From contig DAOPKN010000061.1 in the NCBI GenBank assembly GCA_035391225.1, positions 1-11,103 of the forward strand: a DNA stretch of 11,103 nt, written 5' to 3'. Under the pieces are notes generated by a model. The model saw only the letters and a list, made by a program, of their open reading frames with translations. It searched no databases and was not told where the DNA came from. The translations under genes were made by a program, and so were the position numbers. Origin of the DNA: DAOPKN01 sp035391225. GTDB lineage: Bacteria > Thermotogota > Thermotogae > MWEM01. Below, piece after piece: positions 6,904 through 11,103 of the stretch (positions are counted from its first letter, which is position 1; each line of letters starts with the position of its first letter).

Positions 6904-7314
6904 ATGGCAGTTGGAAAGATTGATCACGTGGGCATTGCAGTGCAATCGCTGGAAGAAGCTTTGGGGCTTTTCCGGGATGCACTTGGATTGTCGTTTCAGG
7001 GGACAGAAGAGCTTCCAGATCGCCACTTGAAAGTTGCTTTCTTGCAGGTGGGAGAGTCTCGCTTCGAGCTTTTGGAACCCACGGATCCGGAGAGTACGGT
7101 GTACAAGTTCCTGCAGAAGAAGGGCGAAGGGATCCACCATGTTGCACTGAACGTGGAGAACATTGAGGAGTCCATGAAAAGCTTGGAGCAAAAGGGATAC
7201 ACGTTGCTGGACAAGACCCCAAAACCCGGGAGCGGTGGCACACGTATCGCATTCGTGCACCCAAAGAGTACCAACGGGGTTTTGCTGGAACTGGTGGAAG
7301 GCCACCACGAATGA
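6904..7314 (+). CDS. mce: Methylmalonyl-CoA epimerase
   Basis: Interconverts (R)- and (S)-methylmalonyl-CoA, linking the B12-dependent mutase product to the carboxyl-transfer step. It has 136 residues, the normal length, and is cytoplasmic. Vicinal oxygen chelate fold with two paired beta-alpha-beta-beta-beta modules: the first starts IDHVGIAVQSLEEAL, the second GIHHVALNVENIEES. Likely metal ligands are His8, Glu55 (in FELLEP), His78 or His79 and Glu129 (in VLLELVEG), matching the layout of the characterised Propionibacterium enzyme. The ATG at 6904 has GGGGGG (6893-6898) 5 bases upstream and lies just behind the extended -10 promoter; the longer open frame upstream crosses that promoter and is rejected. 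First gene of the operon, 10 bases before the carboxyltransferase gene, as in many propionate-pathway clusters. Confidence 0.9.
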   Translation: MAVGKIDHVGIAVQSLEEALGLFRDALGLSFQGTEELPDRHLKVAFLQVGESRFELLEPTDPESTVYKFLQKKGEGIHHVALNVENIEESMKSLEQKGYTLLDKTPKPGSGGTRIAFVHPKSTNGVLLELVEGHHE

Positions 7315-7324
7315 GGGTGAAGGC

Positions 7325-8878
7325 GTGTCGGACATAAAATCGCTCATCGATGACTTCAATTCTCGTGAACAGAAAATCCGGCTCGGGGGTGGTGCGAAAG
7401 CCATTGAGAAGCAACACCAAAAGGGTAAACTGACCGCCCGGGAACGGATCGAGAAACTGGTGGATCCCGCGACGTTTTTCGAAATCGACTCTTTCGTGGA
7501 GCATCGCTGCACGAACTTCGATATGCAGGGAAAAAAGGCCCCCTCCGATGGGGTGGTATGTGGTGTGGGAGAGGTGAACGGCCGGCGATTGGCCGTCTTT
7601 TCCCAGGATTTCACCGTCATGGGAGGTTCACTGGGCGAAATGCACGCCAAAAAGATCACCAAGCTGCAAGATCTTGCGTTGAAGCTAGGAATCCCCATCG
7701 TGGGAATCAACGATTCCGGCGGTGCTCGTATCCAGGAAGCAGTGGACGCGCTTTTCGGGTACGGTGGCATTTTCTTTCGCAACACCAGGGCTTCGGGGGT
7801 GATCCCGCAGATTTCGATGATCATGGGGCCTTGCGCGGGTGGTGCCGTTTACTCTCCCGCGATCACCGATTTCGTGATCATGGTGGACCAAGTGGCAAAG
7901 ATGTTTATCACCGGTCCACAGGTGATCAAGGCGGTTACGGGGGAAGAGGTGTCGCAGGAAGACCTCGGGGGTGCCCGGGTGCACAACCAGAAAAGCGGCA
8001 ACGCCCACTTCCTGGCCAATGACGATGCCCATGCCTTGGAAATTTGCCGGTTGTTGTTGTCCTACCTACCGGCGAACAATCGGCAAGATCCGCCCATGCT
8101 GGAAATGGAGCAGATCGTGTTGGAGAATAGCGCTGCAGTGGAACAAATCATCCCTGCAGATTCCCGCAAGGGGTACGATGTGAAAGATGTGATCGAAGCC
8201 GTGGTCGATCCTGGCTCTTTCCTGGAAGTGCAACCCTTGTTCGCCCCAAACATCGTGATTGGGTTCGCGCGCGTGGGAGGAAAAAGCGTGGGGCTCGTGG
8301 CAAACCAACCCAAGATCTGGGCGGGATCCTTGGACATCCACGCTTCCGACAAGGCTTCCCGGTTCATTCGATTCTTGGATGCTTTCCACCTTCCCATCGT
8401 GACGTTGGTCGATACCCCTGGATTCTTGCCGGGGACGTCACAGGAATACGGTGGCATCATCCGCCACGGGGCCAAGTTGCTCTACGCCTACAGCGAGGCA
8501 ACTTCCCCCAAGATCACTTTCGTGTTGCGCAAGGCTTACGGAGGAGCATACATTGCCATGGGGAGCCAGCATTTGGGTGCGGACCTCGTGTTCGCGCTTC
8601 CAACCGCGGAAATCGCCGTGATGGGGCCGGAAGGGGCCGCGAACGTGATCTTCAAGAAGCAGATCGAAAGTGCTTCCGATCCCGAATCCGAGAGGCAAGC
8701 ACAGATTGAGGGATACCGGGAATCTTTTGCGAACCCCTACCTTGCAGCCTCCCGGGGGTACATCGAGCAAGTGATCCACCCTGGAGACATGCGGAAGAAA
8801 CTTGTCGAAAGCCTACGCTTGACCGTTTCGAAGGCGGAATCTTCGCCGGAAAAAAAGCATGGGAACATTCCCCTTTAG
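7325..8878 (+). CDS. mmdA: Methylmalonyl-CoA carboxyltransferase / decarboxylase alpha subunit
   Basis: Carboxyltransferase of the PccB/MmdA/transcarboxylase-12S family: moves the carboxyl group between (S)-methylmalonyl-CoA and the biotin of the carrier protein encoded two genes downstream. It has 517 residues, the usual length. N-terminal half: KGKLTARERIEKLVDP (33-48), then the first oxyanion-hole region SGGARIQEAV (131-140) and MGPCAGGAVYSPA (167-179). C-terminal half: VDTPGFLPGTSQE (362-374) and RKAYGGAYIAM (402-412), the second oxyanion hole. The C-terminus RGYIEQVIHP is family-typical. The start is GTG at 7325, with a GAGGGTGAAGG stretch just upstream, 10 bases after the epimerase stop; the frame open from 7235 overlaps the epimerase and is rejected. 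No biotin carboxylase lies nearby and an OadG-like gene follows, so a decarboxylase or transcarboxylase role is favoured over an ATP-dependent propionyl-CoA carboxylase. The family alone cannot separate these. Confidence 0.92.
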   Translation: MSDIKSLIDDFNSREQKIRLGGGAKAIEKQHQKGKLTARERIEKLVDPATFFEIDSFVEHRCTNFDMQGKKAPSDGVVCGVGEVNGRRLAVFSQDFTVMGGSLGEMHAKKITKLQDLALKLGIPIVGINDSGGARIQEAVDALFGYGGIFFRNTRASGVIPQISMIMGPCAGGAVYSPAITDFVIMVDQVAKMFITGPQVIKAVTGEEVSQEDLGGARVHNQKSGNAHFLANDDAHALEICRLLLSYLPANNRQDPPMLEMEQIVLENSAAVEQIIPADSRKGYDVKDVIEAVVDPGSFLEVQPLFAPNIVIGFARVGGKSVGLVANQPKIWAGSLDIHASDKASRFIRFLDAFHLPIVTLVDTPGFLPGTSQEYGGIIRHGAKLLYAYSEATSPKITFVLRKAYGGAYIAMGSQHLGADLVFALPTAEIAVMGPEGAANVIFKKQIESASDPESERQAQIEGYRESFANPYLAASRGYIEQVIHPGDMRKKLVESLRLTVSKAESSPEKKHGNIPL

Positions 8879-8891
8879 GGAGGGCTGAGGC

Positions 8892-9260
8892 GTGAACGGA
8901 GTCGATTTGAATGTATGGACCATTGCCCTGGTAGGGGTATCCGTGGTCTTTTTGGCATTCGTGCTGTTGTTTTTCCTGTTCAAGATCCTTGCGTTCCTTT
9001 TCGGGGAGAAAAGGAAGCCGGAAACCGCGATTCCTCCTACGGTGGAGAAAGGGACGGGAATGCCACCCCTTCCCAGGGTCGAGCCCCCCGAAAACCAAGT
9101 AGCACCAAGTACGATTGCTGCCTGTGTAGCGGCCATCGAAGCCAGCTGTGGAAGAAGGGTTCGTGTGCTTTCGGTGAAACGCATCACCCTCGACAGCAGT
9201 TGGAGGAACCACCGTGACAGAACATTTCGGACCCTCGGGAAAGGAGAATCAGCAGGATGA
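8892..9260 (+). CDS. OadG/MmdD-like small membrane subunit of the decarboxylase
   Basis: A 122-residue protein with one N-terminal membrane helix (about residues 8-37, from VWTIALVGVSVVF to KILAFLF), a charged and Pro-rich linker (38-70), and a small C-terminal domain (about 71-110: STIAACVAAIEASCGRRVRV, then VKRIT and WRNHRDR). This is the pattern of the OadG/MmdD family (PF04277): one helix, a linker, an AAI-type helix and a W..xxR ending. In known sodium-pumping decarboxylases this subunit anchors and assembles the carboxyltransferase, biotin protein and membrane beta subunit. The GTG start at 8892 has GGGAGGG (8878-8884) 7 bases upstream, 13 bases after the mmdA stop. Its stop overlaps the next ATG as ATGA (9257-9260). 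The sequence is poorly conserved, so the call rests on architecture and context. Confidence 0.75.
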   Translation: MNGVDLNVWTIALVGVSVVFLAFVLLFFLFKILAFLFGEKRKPETAIPPTVEKGTGMPPLPRVEPPENQVAPSTIAACVAAIEASCGRRVRVLSVKRITLDSSWRNHRDRTFRTLGKGESAG

Positions 9261-9682
9261 AGAAGTATCGGGTTTGGGTGAATGGAGAGAGTTTCGAGGT
9301 GGAAGTGGAAGAACTGGAGGGATCGGATCAACCAGAACAAGCAATTTCTTCCCCTTCCAGAAGCCGAGAAGTGGAGCCCTCCCGGGCGCCAAGGGAAAGC
9401 ACACCTCCAAAAAAAAGCAGCAGCCAGGAAAAGAGTTCCACTGCTCCAAAAGGCTCGGGAGGTTTCGAGGTCATCGCTCCCATGGCGGGATTGGTAATTG
9501 ACGTGTTTGCCCAATCGGGAAAACAGGTTTCCCGGGGAGACAAGCTCTTGGTTTTGGAAGCCATGAAAATGGAGAACGAGATCATCTCGGAGCGAGAAGG
9601 GGTGATTGACGCGGTGAATGTGCGCAAAGGAGAAAACGTGGAAACGGGAACGGTGATGATGACCATCATTCCTTCCAAGTAA
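9257..9682 (+). CDS. Biotin carboxyl carrier protein (MmdC/gamma type)
   Basis: Carries CO2 on a biotin arm between the carboxyltransferase and its partner; 141 residues. The C-terminal biotinyl domain is at about 69-141, with the biotinylation motif EAMKMEN at 101-107 and the modified lysine at 104; APMAG (74-78) and VRKGENV are also typical. An N-terminal segment (1-21, MKKYRVWVNGESFEVEVEEL) is the small strand-rich leader seen in decarboxylase gamma chains. A flexible linker (22-68) joins them; it is Ser/Pro/Glu/Lys-rich rather than the usual Ala/Pro-rich. The ATG at 9257 overlaps the stop of the OadG-like gene by four bases (ATGA), with AAGGAG (9241-9246) 10 bases upstream. It should need a biotin ligase encoded elsewhere. 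Confidence 0.93.
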   Translation: MKKYRVWVNGESFEVEVEELEGSDQPEQAISSPSRSREVEPSRAPRESTPPKKSSSQEKSSTAPKGSGGFEVIAPMAGLVIDVFAQSGKQVSRGDKLLVLEAMKMENEIISEREGVIDAVNVRKGENVETGTVMMTIIPSK

Positions 9683-9717
9683 TGGGATAACGCAATGGAT
9701 TCTTGAATATGGATGGC

Positions 9718-9723
9718 AGGGGG
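9718..9723 (+). promoter_or_regulatory. Ribosome binding site fixing the glyA start
   Basis: AGGGGG at 9718-9723 lies 7 bases before ATG at 9731. It falls inside the longer frame that begins with ATG at 9713, so the later ATG is preferred; this also gives the N-terminus MWDFLK, in line with the family. Confidence 0.65.
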
Positions 9724-9730
9724 AAAAAGC

Positions 9731-10996
9731 ATGTGGGACTTTTTGAAAACGGAAGATCCGGAAATTTTCGAGGTATTGCAAAAGGAATGGGAACGCCAGG
9801 AGTTTGGGCTGGAATTGATTGCATCGGAGAATTTCGTGTCCCGGGCAGTAATGGAAGCAATGGGGAGTGTGCTGACCAATAAGTACGCCGAAGGGTACCC
9901 CAAAAAACGGTATTACGGCGGGTGCCAATACGTGGACGTGGCCGAGCAGTTGGCGCGGGATCGCGTGAAGGAGCTTTTCCACGCACGGTATGCCAATGTG
10001 CAACCCCATTCGGGTTCCCAGGCCAACATGGCAGTGTACTTTTCGCTGCTGCAACCGGGGGACACCATCATGGGTATGTCGCTCAGCCACGGGGGACATT
10101 TAACGCATGGCGCTTCGGTGAACTTCTCCGGGCAGATTTACAAGGTGATCCCGTACGGGGTCAACCTGGAGACGGAGCGCATCGATTACGACGAAGTAGA
10201 ACGGTTGGCGTTGCAGGAAAAACCGCGCATGATCGTGGCGGGAGGAAGTGCCTACGCGAGGATCATCGATTTCCAGCGTTTCCGCGAGATCGCAGATCGC
10301 GTGGGGGCTTACCTGGTGGTCGACATGGCACATTTTGCGGGCCTTGTTGCGGCTGGGATTTACCCCAATCCCTTGGAGTACGCGCACGTTGTGACGTCCA
10401 CCACCCACAAAACGCTTCGCGGGCCGCGTGGAGGCTTAATCCTGACAAATGACACCGACTTGTACAAGGCCATCAACAAGAGCATCTTCCCCGGAATCCA
10501 GGGGGGACCTTTGATGCACGTGATCGCGGCCAAAGCCGTTTGTTTCAAGGAAGCTCTCGAGCCCTCTTTCGCTGCGTACCAGAAACAGGTGGTTGCAAAC
10601 GCGAAAGCGCTGGCAAAAAGCCTCGAAGCGGAAGGATTTCGAATTGTCTCCGGTGGCACGGATTCCCACGTGTTCCTGGTGGACCTCACGCCCAAGAAGG
10701 TGACGGGAAAGGCAGTGGAAAAAGCCCTGGAAGAAGTGCACGTAACGGTGAACAAGAATACCATTCCGAACGAAACGCTTTCCCCCTTCGTCACCAGTGG
10801 AATTCGCTTGGGAACCCCAGCGTTGACCAGCAGGGGGATGAAAGAAAGCGAAATGGAGCAGGTGGCAAAGGTTCTTTCGCAAGCCATCGAAAAGATGGAC
10901 GAAGAGGGGAGTATCCCCTCGGAAGTCGCCAATGAAATCACCCTTGAGGTGCGAAAACTGTGCCTTCGTTTTCCCCTTTACGGTGATCTGCTGTAA
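9731..10996 (+). CDS. glyA: Serine hydroxymethyltransferase
   Basis: Pyridoxal-phosphate enzyme that converts serine and tetrahydrofolate to glycine and 5,10-methylene-tetrahydrofolate, the main source of one-carbon units; cytoplasmic. It has 421 residues, the normal bacterial length. Motifs in order: LELIASENFVS (27-37), LTNKYAEGYPKKRYYGG (48-64), NVQPHSGSQAN (89-99), SLSHGGHLTHG (117-127), VVDMAHFAGLVAAG with Asp198 and His201, and STTHKTLRGPRGG, in which Lys227 forms the Schiff base with PLP. TDSHVFLVDL and GIRLGTPALTSRG come later. All key residues are present, so it should be active. The ATG at 9731 is chosen by its ribosome binding site. It lies 48 bases after the biotin carrier gene with no clear promoter or terminator between, so it is probably the last gene of that transcript, just before a strong terminator. 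Confidence 0.97.
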   Translation: MWDFLKTEDPEIFEVLQKEWERQEFGLELIASENFVSRAVMEAMGSVLTNKYAEGYPKKRYYGGCQYVDVAEQLARDRVKELFHARYANVQPHSGSQANMAVYFSLLQPGDTIMGMSLSHGGHLTHGASVNFSGQIYKVIPYGVNLETERIDYDEVERLALQEKPRMIVAGGSAYARIIDFQRFREIADRVGAYLVVDMAHFAGLVAAGIYPNPLEYAHVVTSTTHKTLRGPRGGLILTNDTDLYKAINKSIFPGIQGGPLMHVIAAKAVCFKEALEPSFAAYQKQVVANAKALAKSLEAEGFRIVSGGTDSHVFLVDLTPKKVTGKAVEKALEEVHVTVNKNTIPNETLSPFVTSGIRLGTPALTSRGMKESEMEQVAKVLSQAIEKMDEEGSIPSEVANEITLEVRKLCLRFPLYGDLL

Positions 10997-11012
10997 AGTC
11001 GAGGAAGCGTTT

Positions 11013-11038
11013 GGGCGGGGAGAACGCCCCGCCCTTTT
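11013..11038 (+). terminator. Intrinsic terminator after glyA
   Basis: GGGCGGGG (11013-11020) pairs perfectly with CCCCGCCC (11027-11034) across a six-base loop and is followed by TTTT (11035-11038) then CCC. A strong GC stem with a short T-run, 16 bases after the glyA stop, marks the end of the methylmalonyl-CoA/glyA transcript. Confidence 0.85.
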
Positions 11039-11045
11039 CCCGGGT

Positions 11046-11097
11046 TTCGTGTATTCACTTGAAATTAACACGAAGAGGGAAGGGAGAAGAGTTGACA
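11046..11097 (+). promoter_or_regulatory. Possible start of the next promoter, with a nearby dyad
   Basis: TTGACA at 11092-11097 is a perfect -35 hexamer; its -10 would lie just beyond the window end. About 17 bases upstream, TTCGTGT (11046-11052) and ACACGAA (11068-11074) are perfect 7-base inverted arms around a 15-base AT-rich spacer, an arrangement that could be an operator. No gene is visible here, so this stays a suggestion. Confidence 0.35.
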
Positions 11098-11103
11098 AAC
11101 GAA

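Noticed and set aside
7235..7324. N-terminal extension of the carboxyltransferase
   Set aside because: It overlaps the epimerase 3' end in another frame, and the extra residues do not match the family; GTG at 7325 fits the normal length.
6736..7824. Minus-strand frame of 362 residues across the divergent promoter region and epimerase gene
   Set aside because: It crosses two good promoters and opposes the epimerase and carboxyltransferase genes; no domain is seen. The same holds for 8813-10099 on the minus strand.
1..11103. tRNA/rRNA genes, CRISPR arrays, insertion sequences, phage or toxin-antitoxin genes
   Set aside because: No cloverleaf, spaced direct repeats, transposase or integrase motifs, or terminal inverted repeats were found; nearly all sequence is accounted for by nine ordinary genes.

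Overview
The window carries nine protein-coding genes and no RNA genes, IS elements, phage genes or CRISPR. By eye it is moderately GC-rich, with strong G-rich ribosome binding sites, several GTG/TTG starts and very tight gene packing. The gene set is an M42 metallopeptidase, a BMP-type ABC importer, a biotin-dependent methylmalonyl-CoA carboxyltransferase set with an OadG-like subunit, and glyA. It points to an anaerobic, fermentative, possibly thermophilic bacterium of a Thermotogota-, Synergistota- or Atribacterota-like kind. The BMP binding protein has a signal peptide but no lipobox, which fits a cell with a periplasm. The lineage is an inference and cannot be fixed from this window.

Layout. 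(1) 1-2125, plus strand: an upstream region with an extended -10 promoter, then a PAS-GGDEF diguanylate cyclase, then 24 bases later an M42-family metallopeptidase. (2) 2146-6763, minus strand: a complete four-gene ABC importer in the order binding protein, double ATPase, permease, permease. The genes are 10 bases apart or overlap. It converges with the peptidase gene. (3) 6764-6903: a divergent promoter region with a perfect extended -10 (TGnTATAAT) facing each way. (4) 6904-10996, plus strand: methylmalonyl-CoA epimerase, carboxyltransferase (alpha/MmdA type), OadG/MmdD-like small membrane subunit, biotin carrier protein and serine hydroxymethyltransferase (glyA), ending in a strong GC hairpin terminator. 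(5) 11046-11103: a dyad and a perfect TTGACA at the window edge, probably the start of the next promoter.

How the parts work together. The epimerase interconverts the (R) and (S) forms of methylmalonyl-CoA. The carboxyltransferase moves the carboxyl group from it to the biotin on the carrier protein, and the OadG-like protein would anchor this set at the membrane. This is the succinate-to-propionate branch (or its reverse), normally coupled to a sodium-pumping beta subunit (MmdB/OadB). That subunit is not here: glyA follows the carrier gene directly. No biotin carboxylase is present either. This gap is the most notable biological question in the window. The rest reads as ordinary core and transport functions, and I see no convincing new defence, mobile or regulatory system.
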